Source of the DNA: Liopterus haemorrhoidalis
Taxonomy: Eukaryota; Arthropoda; Insecta; Coleoptera; Dytiscidae
DNA length: 64,000 nucleotides
Assembly: GCA_963971575.1 (NCBI GenBank)
Contig: OZ020611.1
Location: 60,669,381-60,733,380, forward strand
Reading direction: 5' to 3'
In this document: piece after piece, positions 33,682 through 44,484 of the stretch
How the letters are laid out: every line of letters begins with the position of its first letter
Numbering within the stretch: the stretch's first letter is position 1
Program-made: the position numbers and the translations under genes
Notes under the pieces: generated by a model
Databases searched by the model: none
Told to the model about the DNA's origin: nothing
The model's input: the letters and a program-made list of their open reading frames with translations, nothing else

Positions 33682-36129
33682 ATGATAATTGACATTTTGA
33701 ATAATACTAATATACAAGTAACGGAATATTTGAATGTTCTTTATCAGTTTGGTTTTAATTCATGCATAAACAAACCCACCCGAATGGACAAAACATGTTT
33801 GGACCATATATTTTTAAAATCTAAGATAGGAAAAGATAAATTGTTTCCAGTCATATTAAACTCAAAAATCACAGATCACAGCCCTACTCTCTTGCAAATA
33901 AATATTAATAATAATAATACAAAGGCTAATTCAAATTTTTCTAACAACTTATACATTAACTCAAAAATAAATTTCAATTGCTTAAATAATAAATTACAAG
34001 ATCAAATCTGGGATAAAGTATTGCGTGGTGACATAGATGATATCGTACATAATTTCACTAATACAATTAATTTAAATATTAGTACTTGCTCGACCAAAAT
34101 ACATAATAAATTAAATAAAAAAAGGAAACCATGGATAAGTCAAGGTATTATAAAATCAATTATTATAAGAGATCGACTATACAAACAACACCTTATATTC
34201 CCAAATAATCAAAAAATCAAAGAATGTTATGTTATTTATAAAAATAAAATTACAATATTAATAAAACAAGCAAAAAATAGTTATTACCGAGAAAAAATAA
34301 TGAATAATATACAAAACACGAAAAAATTATGGCAATTAGCCAATGAATCACTAAATAAAAAAATTAAAAATGATTCTAATATTGACAGAATTGATATGAA
34401 TGGTTCTATTATAGACTGTAAAAAAACAATGGCTGATCAGTTCAACAAACACTTCGTAAATGTTGCAGAGTTTTTATCTAAGAATATTACAAAAAACCTT
34501 ACAAGTCAATCCGCAATGTTACATTCAATCCCACGCAATACTTCCTCACTGTTTTTATCGCCGACCGATGTAGAAGAAATTAAACAAATTACACGCGATT
34601 TAAAAAATAAAAAATCCGCTGGATATGATGGCATTACCACTGAAATATTAAAAAATATAATAAATTCAATAGCCTACCCAATACTAGAGATTTTTAATGT
34701 TTGTTTAGAAAAGGGCAACTTTCCTAAAAAATTCAAAATAGCTATAGTAAAACCAGTATTTAAAGGTGGAGAACAGGAAAAACTCAATAATTATAGGCCA
34801 ATTTCTTTAATCAGCAACATCGCAAAACTGTTTGAAAAAGTTAATAAAAAAAGATTGTTAGATTTCCTCACAATATTAGATATATTATCACAAAAACAAT
34901 TTGGTTTTACTAAAAATAAAAGTGCCGAAGATGCTATTTCTAAATTGGCCGAGCTTGTCTATTCGGGTTTGGATAGGTCGTTACCATGCTCCGCCATTTT
35001 TCTGGATTTAGCCAAAACTTTCGACACCGTCGATCATTCACTCTTGTTATCGAAACTCGAAATTCATGGTGTAAGAGGCGTTCCACTAAATTTTTTTAGT
35101 AGTTATTTGAAAAATAGAGAACAAATGGTAATGATTGACGGGGTTTTGAGCGAAAAAGAATATATTAAATGTGGTGTGCTACAAGGAACAGTGCTTGGCC
35201 CTGTATTGTTTTTAATTTATATCAATGATCTATTAAATATAAAAGAAATAAATGGTAAATTAATCTCATATGCGGACGACACTGTTCTTATTACGGAGTC
35301 ATCATCGTGGACTGAAAATCGAGAAATGGCGGAGCATGACTTGCGGATTATTAAATCCTGGTTAGACGATAATATTTTAACACTGAATGTAGGAAAGACA
35401 CAGTTTATCCCATTTTCGATTTATAAGAACACACAACCAACATACGATTATATAGTACTTCATGAGAATACTTGTCAGATTGTTAATTGTGTCTGTAATA
35501 AAATAAAAAAGCAAACTACTACAAAATACTTGGGCGTCATCATAGATACACATTTACGCTGGCAACCTCACATAGATGAACTTAATAACAATCTCCGAAA
35601 AACATTTTATGTCTTTAAAAAATTAAGGGATATTATGCCACTGAACGTTTTGTATACATTCTATTATGCTTTGGTTGAATCGTTATTATCATATGGTCTA
35701 ATAGCTTGGGGTGGTGCATCAGAATCTTATATAAATAAAATAAAAACAACGCAAAAAATAATATTAAAAATTATGCACAAAAAAGGTAAACAATATTCAT
35801 CTAAACAGCTATTTTTAGATAGTAAAGTCTTAAACATTCCGAAATTATATATTTATTCGATATTAAAATTTATAAATAAAAACCCGACTATTGTTAATAA
35901 ACTTAACCATTCTTACACTACAAGGTTTAAAAACTTAGCAGCAAATCATAAAACTTGTAAAACTTTTGGTCAACGCTGCTTTATATATTTCGTGCCCAAA
36001 GTATATAATAATTTCAATCAGTATATACATATAAACCGAATAAATTTGCATCAAAGAAATTATTGTAAATATGCAAAAGACTACTGTATTAATTTGAGTA
36101 ATACAGAGTCTGAAAGTGTCTTGGGTTGA
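33682..36129 (+). CDS. LINE ORF2, reverse transcriptase part (815 codons, open)
   Basis: This enzyme copies element RNA into DNA at the nicked target. The first ~75 residues are the end of the APE endonuclease (TRMDKTCLDHIF, KITDHSPTLLQ). Reverse-transcriptase blocks follow: SAGYDGITTEIL, NYRPISLISNIAKLFEKV, LDLAKTFDTVDHSLLLSKL at about 441, GVLQGTVLGPVLFLIYINDL at about 498, YADD at 530-533 (both catalytic Asp intact), KTQFIPF and KYLGVIIDTHLRW. A C-terminal region with SYGLIAWGGA is also present. The frame from the ATG at 33682 is internal; the natural ORF2 start lies upstream, beyond the duplication. Very AT-rich codon use. Best placed in the CR1/Jockey group. Confidence 0.9.
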   Translation: MIIDILNNTNIQVTEYLNVLYQFGFNSCINKPTRMDKTCLDHIFLKSKIGKDKLFPVILNSKITDHSPTLLQININNNNTKANSNFSNNLYINSKINFNCLNNKLQDQIWDKVLRGDIDDIVHNFTNTINLNISTCSTKIHNKLNKKRKPWISQGIIKSIIIRDRLYKQHLIFPNNQKIKECYVIYKNKITILIKQAKNSYYREKIMNNIQNTKKLWQLANESLNKKIKNDSNIDRIDMNGSIIDCKKTMADQFNKHFVNVAEFLSKNITKNLTSQSAMLHSIPRNTSSLFLSPTDVEEIKQITRDLKNKKSAGYDGITTEILKNIINSIAYPILEIFNVCLEKGNFPKKFKIAIVKPVFKGGEQEKLNNYRPISLISNIAKLFEKVNKKRLLDFLTILDILSQKQFGFTKNKSAEDAISKLAELVYSGLDRSLPCSAIFLDLAKTFDTVDHSLLLSKLEIHGVRGVPLNFFSSYLKNREQMVMIDGVLSEKEYIKCGVLQGTVLGPVLFLIYINDLLNIKEINGKLISYADDTVLITESSSWTENREMAEHDLRIIKSWLDDNILTLNVGKTQFIPFSIYKNTQPTYDYIVLHENTCQIVNCVCNKIKKQTTTKYLGVIIDTHLRWQPHIDELNNNLRKTFYVFKKLRDIMPLNVLYTFYYALVESLLSYGLIAWGGASESYINKIKTTQKIILKIMHKKGKQYSSKQLFLDSKVLNIPKLYIYSILKFINKNPTIVNKLNHSYTTRFKNLAANHKTCKTFGQRCFIYFVPKVYNNFNQYIHINRINLHQRNYCKYAKDYCINLSNTESESVLG

Positions 36130-36399
36130 ATGTATTTATGTGTTTATTGTATTTATGTTAACTATAGTATTAGGAATTGAAATTAGTGTAGGCGCACTAA
36201 TGTATGGATTTATATTGATTTTCACTCTAACTTCAAAAATGTACTTCAATGAATAACCACGCACAGACTGGTAGCAGTCTATTGTGGTATTTATCTTTAT
36301 TTTAGTGTTAAGTAACTAGTGTACAGACTATATGTAAATATGTATTTAAACTTAATAGTGAAATAAAAATTATTATTATTATTATAATCTAAACAAAAT

Positions 36400-37620
36400 A
36401 TATATATATATATATATTTATAAAAAAAAAATACTGCAGATATTTTGAAACCTAAATAATGGTATTAGGTATTCGAATTAAAAAATTTTATCATAAAATT
36501 TGTTTTGGCATCCCAAATAATCATCATTCACTTATTAAATACCTGCGAAACCCTGGAATGTCTAAAAATTCACACTAAACATCAATTTTCTCGATATATT
36601 GCCATAGCAATAGTATTGCATAACAATTATTCAATTAAAATGCTAGGTTGGTTTCACAAATATATTTGTTCTATTTATTTTATTAAAGCCTAGTGTTTTA
36701 ATTGAATATATATTATTTAATGATGTTTTATCTAGGAATAACGGAAAACTCTACATCATCAATAGTATAGCATATTAATAAAATAAAGATACTTACTAAT
36801 ACGTGCATGAGTATCACTACAACCATCGTTAAGCCCAGTAGCACTCTATAACTTGTTAACAATTCGTAAGTCCAGTATTGTAAACGTTTTTCAGTGTCTA
36901 AGTGTTAACCTAGCAAATGCTTGTACTTTGTTCTGTAAAGTTGCATCACTGTGAGATTAGAGTGAGAAAATAGATCTCCACAGAAGTAAATTGATTTGGT
37001 GCAACTTTGATCTGCTATTGATCAATTGGGATTTAGTAAATCCATTAATAATAGTGTAGGTTGCATTGCAACGATGCAGACATATGTTACGTTACCTAGG
37101 TCAACATTACTAATGGCAATGTCTGTCAATGGCAGGTCTATCGCTGTTAAATCTACAAATTAACGTGCAGACTGACCTGCTCCATTAATTTTGTTAAATC
37201 TCTACAACGTATCTTGATCAAGACTTTAAAATTGGATTGGAAACACTTGTTTTCAATTTTCATTTTTCAAAGAAACGACAAATACAATTTTAGTTGAATA
37301 CCTGATGACGATGAATTAATGTTTTGTTTTGTGTCTTGACATATTTAATTAAAAGGAAATTTAAACATTAACATTTGTTTTTAAATTTCATCCAGTTCAT
37401 TATGGTGATTCAGAAAACTGATAGGGAATAATATCAAGAGTTTCTAATAAAGTTGCGGTTGATATTAGAGAATTTTTAGTCAACCGCCGCATACCCAGTA
37501 TCTTCTAGAACGATCGAGTCACCAATGTTTATAGGATATGTTTAGCTGTTATACAGTGGTGGATCTAACTTATGAAATTTGGGGGAGGCAGTGGTCACCA
37601 GGAAATATTTAGAAAGAACC
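36400..37620. other. AT-rich DNA without recognisable feature
   Basis: An AT dinucleotide run occurs at 36400-36417. Nothing else could be supported. Confidence 0.45.
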
Positions 37621-37946
37621 AACTTTTTTATTGGTCTCATATAAAAGTTGTTGTAGTTATTGCTTTTATAGCAACTTTTGCTTAATACATTTTTTCGAAA
37701 TATTTCTTTGTTGTTAAATATTCGCAAAAATCTTAAAACCGACACGAGTAACCTCCCTTTTCTAGATAACTGATTTTTACCAAAAGTTGATCAACTCGTG
37801 CCAATGGATGTGAGAAGCTTAAATATGAAGTTTCATAAAAATACTTTTAGTCGAATTTGCACTGCACGTGTACACGGACCGACAGACAGACAGATTGACA
37901 GACAGACCGACAGACATCATGCTAAAAATAGTCAAAACGTTATGTA

Positions 37947-39226
37947 CCAGGTCTACAAGTATGAAATGCGGATTTTTTTCAAACTTGCCGCGCAAACAGA
38001 GTGTATAGTTCAAAGTTTCAGCACATATGGCGTTTTGTTAAGTTATCATTAAGTGTCAAATGCGTATAGGTTATAATTTGAAAAGTGATCATATAGTTTT
38101 GTTTTACTGTGTTAAAAATGTCAAATTTTGTGCCAAATAAAGAGCATTCGCGGACAGTACTACTGTTTTGTTTTCATTTGAAAAAAACTGCTGCTGAATC
38201 ATACCGACTGCTTCGAGAAGCTTATGGTGAATATGCTCCATCGCAAGATACGTGTGAACGATGGTTTCGGCGTTTCAAAAGTGGTGACTTTGATCTTACA
38301 GACAAAGAACATGGAAAACCTCCAAAAAAATATGGATACAAAATTGGAAACATTGCTACAGGAAGACTATAGTCAATCACAAAAACAACTAGCAGAGCAG
38401 TTGGGCGTTAGTGAACAAGCTGTTTCCAATCGCCTACGAGAGATGGGTAAGATCCAGAAAGTCGGCAGATGGGTTCCACATGCATTGAATGAGAGGCAGA
38501 TGGAAAAACGCAAAAACACTTGTGAAATTTTGCTTGCACGATACAAAAAAGTCTTTTTTGCATCGTATCATTACTGGCGATGAAAAATGGATTTATTTTG
38601 AAAATCCCAAACGCAAAAAATCATGAGTGAACCCAGGCTCACCATCCACATCAACTGCAAGACCGAATCGCTTTGGCAAAAAGACAATGCTCTGTACTTG
38701 GTGGGACGAAAAGGGTGTGGTCTATTATGAATTGTTAAAACCTGGTGAAACAGTTAATACCCAACGCTACCAACAACAACTGATCGAATTGAACCATTCG
38801 CTGCTCATAAAACGACCAGAATACGAAAGAAGACAGCACAAGGTAATCTTTCTTCACGATAACGGTCCATCACATAAGGCAAAAGCAGTTTGCAACACAT
38901 TGGAGGCACTCAAGTGGGAGGTGCTACCCCATGCCGCTTACTCACCAGACTTGGCCTCTTCAGATTACCACTTGTTCGCATCGATGGGTCACGCACTTGC
39001 CGAGCAGCACTTTTGTTCATATGAAAATGTGAAAGAATGGCTAGATGAATGGTTTGCGGGGAAAGGGGAAGAGTTCTACTGGCGAGGTATTCACAAATTG
39101 CCTGAAAGATGGGAAAAATGTATAACTTCTAATGGAGCATACTTTGAATAAATAAACTTTTACTGTTCTTTTGAGTCTAATGTGTTTTATTTTTAAAAAA
39201 TCCGCATTTCATACTTGTAGACCTGG
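37947..39226 (+). mobile_element. Complete mariner element, 1280 bp (copy 2)
   Basis: Perfect 32-bp inverted ends begin ccaggtctacaagtatgaaa at 37947 and finish at 39226, with TA on both sides (37945-37946, 39227-39228). The length is normal for mariner. The ends are intact, so the copy could be moved by a transposase supplied from elsewhere, although its own gene is broken. Confidence 0.96.
38118..39151 (+). pseudogene. Mariner DD34D transposase, broken (copy 2)
   Basis: Start at ATG 38118 (MSNFVPNKEHSRTVLLFCFH). The helix-turn-helix part includes AAESYRLLREAYGEYAPS. A frame change near 38320-38340 leads to TKLETLLQEDYSQSQKQLAE and GKIQKVGRWVPHALNE. A second frame change at about 38547-38570 precedes ITGDEKWIYFENPKRKKS, and a TGA at about 38625 replaces the expected Trp. 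The last part (38627-39151) is open, with HDN at the second Asp and PDLASSD at the third, 34 residues apart, so all three catalytic Asp remain. It ends LPERWEKCITSNGAYFE. Confidence 0.93.
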
Positions 39227-39369
39227 TAAAGACCTCAATTTGTGAAGATAGATCAAAATCTCGAAATATCAAAATCGGTATGATCATAATACCTCCCTTA
39301 TATATGTTGGCGGTCGGTAAAAAGTAAAACCTTGATTACCAAGTAGCAGAACAACATAAAAATTAAGGG

Positions 39370-39925
39370 AACACAGATAAAACAAGTGCAATCCTTCAGA
39401 TGCCTAGAACTAATAATATGCAAGAACGGAAAGATAGACGAGGATATAAATAAGAGGAGCTTCTGACAGGTTGTATAACGCAGTTAAAACAAATTTTGTT
39501 GTCAATATAGGAATGCCAATACTAACGAAGGCATTTGAATCATGGATGATAGCAGAGAGGTACATGAGAAATGTGCAAAGAATGGGGATTAGATTTCCCC
39601 GAAAAATAGAAGGAAAAACCAGAAGAGACCAAATTAGAAACGAAGAATTCCTAGAAAAACTGAAAACAAAATGGTAGAAACAAGCGTTCAGGAAGAGTAG
39701 CTAAGGTGGCTTGGACACGCGATTAGAATAGAGGAAGATATAATGCTCGTAAAGATTATTAAGCTAAACAGCCGTAAAAAAGGACAGTTGGAAGGCCAAG
39801 AAAACCTTGCAAGAAGGGATGAAACATGCAACGGAAGAGAGAGGTATTAAAAGGAATGAAGTGAAATATTTAACGCAGGAGAGGAGCAGGTGGTAAACAT
39901 CTAGAAAAGTAATTCAGAAACGCAA
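39370..39925 (+). pseudogene. LINE C-terminal fragment
   Basis: Readable pieces include VQSFRCLELIICKNGKIDED, then SWMIAERYMRNVQRMGIRF with TRRDQIRNEEF, and LRWLGHAIRI followed by a Lys/Arg-rich end. This matches the C-terminal segment of RTE/Loa-type LINE proteins (KYLG...NGKxxxDINxRI ... ESW.......VxxAEMRFLR...TRRDRxRNE ... RWxGHVxRM). Frame changes and a TAG at about 39678 break it. Confidence 0.72.
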
Positions 39926-40232
39926 ACGTGACTAAAATAAAAACATTAACTCGCACAAACCTCACACCGAAAGCTTAAAAGGCTAAAGATTAATTTTTTT
40001 TAAATATTTTCGTAAAAACAAAAAATATATACTTATTCACATTCATTTCAAAACATAATAATAAATAACAAAAAAAAAATAATAATAATAATAATAAGTA
40101 ATCAATTTGCACACTTATGCTGCGTTCAGAAACTCGAAATTAGGAATTAGAATTAGTACTTAGAATTAACGTAAATGTTTGTTATACGTAACTGTACGTT
40201 ATCGTTCACAACCTTCTAAATTAATGCTTATA

Positions 40233-40737
40233 CAGTAGAACTCGATAATCCGGCTAGTAGGATGAAGGTAGGTCGGGGATGAAGGTAGTCTGGATAACGA
40301 AAAATCCGGATAATCGAAAAGAAAAGTGAGGAGAAATAGGAAAGAATAATAACGTACATTAAGCATGAATCTTTTTTTATTGATATATATATACGTTCAG
40401 TGAACTGTGTAATTTTTTCACTTTGTTTTTTTATATCCGATATTGTGGAAGTCCCGACGCCATATTTATCAGACCAGTAACGTCCTGAGCCACCTCATTT
40501 CAATGCACTGATGATATCTAATTTGTCTTTTAAAGATAGTACAACATGTTTTCTTTTCGATGACATATTGGTAATATTAAAGAAAATATTTAAATCGCAC
40601 GTCCAGACACGACATGACGTGAAAACCGATACACAGCGGCGTAACACAGCGAATTCGTAAAATAATATCCTGGTTTAAAAGAATTCGGATAATCGAAAAT
40701 TCGGATAATTGAGGTCCGGATAATCGAGGTTCTACTG
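40233..40737 (-). mobile_element. Deleted pogo/Tigger element, 505 bp
   Basis: The ends are cagtagaactcgataatccg (left) and cagtagaacctcgattatcc (right, minus strand), with TA on both sides (40231-40232, 40738-40739), typical of the pogo group. Only the start of the transposase remains between the ends, so most of the coding region was lost by internal deletion. Confidence 0.9.
40385..40566 (-). pseudogene. Pogo/Tigger transposase N-terminus
   Basis: From ATG at 40566 on the minus strand: MSSKRKHVVLSLKDKLDIIS, then a TGA after ALK, then SDKYGVGTSTISDIKKQSEK. This is the psq/CENP-B-type N-terminal helix-turn-helix of Tigger transposases (SLKxKLxII, YGVGxSTISDIKK). The frame is otherwise intact over about 60 codons until the internal deletion. 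Confidence 0.88.
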
Positions 40738-41139
40738 TACTTGTAAATTAAAATTAGAAGTTTGTAGACTCCAAACCCTTACGTTAATTTATAATTGACG
40801 CATGCGCAGTAAGCAAGTACGTACTTGTCAAACTAAAAATTTCTATGACCATATTTTTTTGTTCCTATCCACATCTTTCTGTTTTCTATGAGCATAAATA
40901 TTAATTTTCCCTCTATTTTAATTCTTTTCAGAACTATGAAACACTCAAAAGCTCATAAGCAAATGTAAACAGCTATCAAATATCGATCGATAAAGTAGAA
41001 ATCGATAGAAATTTCTGTCAGTGTCTTAATTTATATTGTGAACAGTACTTAATTTCTAGGTACAAATTTTATGTTAAGTACTAATTTCACGTTAATTCTA
41101 ATTTCTAATTTAGAGGTTCTGAACGAAAAAGCATTAGAA

Positions 41140-42055
41140 GTTCAATATCGTTAGTTAAAATAATAAATTATTAACGTTTTTATAAACATTACATGTTCTA
41201 GAACTTATACCTTGTTTTATCTGAAATTTTCTCCAGGCATATCTGGGGAGGGGGGCAGTTGGGAACCACTGTAGATCTTGGGGGTCGCGACTCCCTCTGA
41301 CGCCCAGCTAGTGCCGCTCCTGCTATTATATCTATTGGTGACTCAACTTAACGCGTATTCCTCTAGCGGTAATAAAGCGAACACTTCGAAAAAGTATACT
41401 GTCATTGTTTATGTATAGTTCACCTTGTGTTTTTTTGTTTCTGTCCATTCTCACTCCGTTTTTACAACGAATAAAGTGACAAATTTAAGAAATTAAGATT
41501 AAATACTCCTTGTTGTGTGTATGGTTGTCAATCACAGGAAGAGCATTTTCGAATATTAGATGAATTTTATTAGAAAAATTGTAGTGTATGACAAAGTGTC
41601 TTTATTAGTTCTGCAATTTAATTTTAATACCAATGAGCAAAATGCGTTAAAAGTGAATATATCCACCACTTATACTTATGTTTTGCTACAAGTGAAGAAG
41701 AAAGATTATTAGTGATTCTTAAATTTTGTTTCTATTGAAGGGAATTACTACTGTTCAGATGATTTTAAAGAAGCTTTAAACGTTGATTTTTTCATTTTCC
41801 TTGTCTCACATGTGCAAGAAAATCATTTAATGTTGTGTTAATTATTGTTAATATAATTAAAACCCCTTGTTACTTCATGTGGGTATCCGTAACTGTGTTA
41901 GTTTGCAAATATTTGACAATTTTCTTGTGTAGAAAAAATTACAAGATCTCCTTCTATAAAATTTCTTGAGAAATGTGTAGATATTAAGTATTCAAATAAA
42001 TGTTTTAAGTTCAAAGTATAAGTATAAACAGCAAATTTTATCATAAAATGGATTC
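41140..42055. other. No recognisable feature
   Basis: A GC-richer patch at about 41235-41325 (ggggaggggggcagttggga onward) could be a decayed transposon end. No coding signal. Confidence 0.4.
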
Positions 42056-42061
42056 ACATAT

Positions 42062-42500
42062 ATTTATACACTTTTTACCGACCGTCAACATATATAAGGG
42101 AGGTATTGTGATCATACCGATTTTGACATTTCGAGATTTCGATGGATCTCCAATCGAATTGAGGTCCCTACATAACGTTTTGACTATTTTTAGCATGATG
42201 TCTGTCGGTCTGTCTGTCCGTCTGTATGTCTGACCGTTTGTCTGTCCGTCTGTCTGTGTACACGTGCAGAGCAAATTCGGCTGAAAGGATTTTTATGAAA
42301 CTTATTTAAGCTTCTGCCATCAATGGCACGAGTTGATCAACTTTTGGTAAAAATCGATTGACTAAAAATGGGAGTTTACTCGTGTAGATTTTAAGATTTT
42401 TGTGAATATTTCACAACAGAAAAATATTTAGAAAAAAATTATTGAACAAAAGAATAACTAATAGCTTTTATTTGATACGTTTTTTGATAAAACGAAAAAT
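42062..42500 (-). repeat. Dispersed repeat family A, copy 4 (reversed)
   Basis: Begins with the reverse complement of the shared 3' end (tttttaccgaccgtcaacat) and carries the blocks in reverse order. These include a tctgtccgtctg array at about 42198-42262 and gatcaacttttggtaaaaat near 42340. Confidence 0.88.
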
Positions 42501-42878
42501 TTTGAATAATTACTGTAAAATTTTTCGAATTTTTTCATACTTATATGTAACGTTTCCATGGTCATGATAAATAATATTTATTTTAGAAAATATTAGGCCA
42601 AGTTATTTCTACTCTGCTGATAGAATGTATTTTATATAAGTACTTTACGATGGCGGTCGGTCCTGTGGTGGCCACAGCTGATTTTTTAATACTCAGATAT
42701 AATTAAAATATGCTGTATATAGCAAGAAAACGTACATTAGACCAAAAATTGTTAATAAGCCAATACTGTTTACGTACGTTGACAGATTACTATCTTTTTT
42801 CGTGTCAAAAGTTCAGAAGGCGATAGTGGCGCCGTTTCGGTTGCGAATAGAATTTTTTCTAACTATAGCAAGCATTGT

Positions 42879-43220
42879 GTGAAATGTCACAACGATATTC
42901 AAGGTCCAGTAGAATATGAAGAAACCGAAAAAGACATACACCAAAATATGAATGACAACAAGATATTTCAAGGTACTGCTAATGGGCTTCCCTATATTGA
43001 GAACATATTATACCAGCCGTTATCTGATAAAGTTTGGTATTTTTTGATAACCTTATCCGACTTAGACACTGTTATATTAGAACGTGTGTGTACGACAAAA
43101 CAAAAGGATTTATACTTCTTACGCGTCTTTAATATATATTATCTCCTTTTCTATGATCCCAAACTAAGCCTCAGCATAATACAGGTTAAAGCTACGTTCA
43201 TATTGAACTTATCTTGTTGA
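42879..43220 (+). CDS. Unrecognised open frame, 113 codons
   Basis: The frame starts MKCHNDIQGPVEYEETEKDI and ends LNLSC. Its first third is charged and looks more like protein than the random frames around it; the rest is AT-driven. There is no homologue I recognise, no clear splice sites and no neighbouring exon. It may be a chance frame or a relic exon. Confidence 0.2.
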   Translation: MKCHNDIQGPVEYEETEKDIHQNMNDNKIFQGTANGLPYIENILYQPLSDKVWYFLITLSDLDTVILERVCTTKQKDLYFLRVFNIYYLLFYDPKLSLSIIQVKATFILNLSC

Positions 43221-43904
43221 TTTGTCTTACAGTATTGATGTTGTTATAATACACTCTAAACATTGGGCTTGTACAGGACTTACCAGTATTGCTTACACAA
43301 GTATCTCAATTTAAACAACATAATTTCTGCGGATAACAACGTACACAATGATATAGAAAATATCTACATGATGTATCAAAATAGAGGGAACACGATTTTT
43401 CTCTAAAACGCGACGTGTGAACAAGTTGGGAATAAAATTTCGATGATAAAATTAATGTGAAGTGTGAATTTTAACACATTTCAGGGTTTTGTAGGTATTT
43501 AATAAATGTAAGAATCCAACAGAATGCTAGCTGTCTGTCTAGGACAATATTTCTCCTATAATCACATCAAAATCAATAGTTTTTGATAATTATTTTTATT
43601 CATTATTTGAGCACTAAGAGCTTTCGTTTAGTTGATTAAAACTATATCGAAAATTTTGTAACAATTTAAGTTAAAAAATTGATTTTATTGAGTCATGTCA
43701 ATTGAGTCATGCATTAAAATGTTTTTGTTAAAAACTGCAATATTTTCCAAAAACGCAATCTGACAGTTAACAGCAAAATTGCTTAGAACAAATAAATTAT
43801 AAAAAACTACTTTCCGGTCCTTAATGAATTTTACTTATTAAGATATTTCTTTTGATACCACACAATAAATATAAAAAAAATAATATTTTTTTAACAAAAA
43901 AATT

Positions 43905-44380
43905 GAATTTTTTGACCAAAAAAATCGACATTTTTCGAAAAATTAATCTGATCAAATATTCCTGTTGAATTATTCCAGTTCCCATCAATGCACATTATTG
44001 AAATGTCAGATTTTTAGATCAATCCTTCTGGGAAAGAAAGTGAGGGATAGAAGTTTATTGATATATTTTTGGCTAAAATCCCATCAAAATATCTAGTTTT
44101 AAAAAACAAAAGTTTGCTTTTTGACCCTTGAATTAAGGGGTTTCATATGATACCAAACTCAAAATAAAAAAAAAAAAAATACGTATTCGTATTTATCTTA
44201 CTATGTGTGTGTGTGTGTGTTTTTCTCTGTATATTTTTCCTATATGTGGGCCAAAGAATCGTACAAGCATGCCAAATTTCAACTTTCTATTTTCAGCTAT
44301 GTGGCTACAATTTCTACCGTATAAACTATAATTTTGGTGGTAATACCTATGAAACCCTAAAAAGTAGACATCCGTTATAC
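43905..44380 (-). repeat. Dispersed repeat family B, copy 2 (reversed)
   Basis: Reverse-complement match to 30920-31340, with shared blocks around tgttgaattattccagttc, gatttttagatcaatccttc and catgccaaatttcaactttc. A (tg)n run lies at 44203-44220. Confidence 0.7.
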
Positions 44381-44484
44381 CCCAACATTTAATTTTATAT
44401 GTTATGATATCCTAACTATATACTTGTATATAAAAATGCTGTAAATAAATGTACAAAATTGCTGGGGACTACTAATATAAATAA

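Larger units (their letters stand above)
31880..36386 (+). mobile_element. Near full-length CR1/Jockey-like LINE
   Basis: In order: an upstream region with unclear 5' limit (about 31880), a frameshifted ORF1, an endonuclease segment, a long intact reverse-transcriptase frame, a 3' untranslated region with gtggtatttatctttatttt, and a tail of ATT units at 36371-36386. A 56-bp tandem duplication at 33547-33658 splits ORF2. Short tandem-repeat tails instead of poly-A are typical of this group. I could not define target-site duplications. Confidence 0.88.
37620..39320 (+). repeat. Dispersed repeat family A, copy 3, split by a mariner
   Basis: The left part (37620-37944) has the shared blocks, including aaaagttgatcaactcgtgc and a short cagacaga array at 37876-37917, up to aaaatagtcaaaacgttatg. 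The right part resumes after the mariner with gacctcaatt and ends with ggcggtcggtaaaaa at 39320. Removing the mariner and one TA restores the continuous order seen in copies 1 and 2, so family A was there first. Confidence 0.9.
40117..41134. mobile_element. Inverted-repeat element (MITE-like) containing a pogo element
   Basis: Left end atgctgcgttcagaaactcg, then aaattaggaattagaatta. Right end, read on the minus strand, atgctttttcgttcagaacc, then tctaaattagaaattagaatta. These are about 40-bp imperfect inverted repeats. No coding sequence of its own is seen. Target duplications are not clear. The pogo element at 40233-40737 lies inside it and is therefore younger. Confidence 0.7.
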
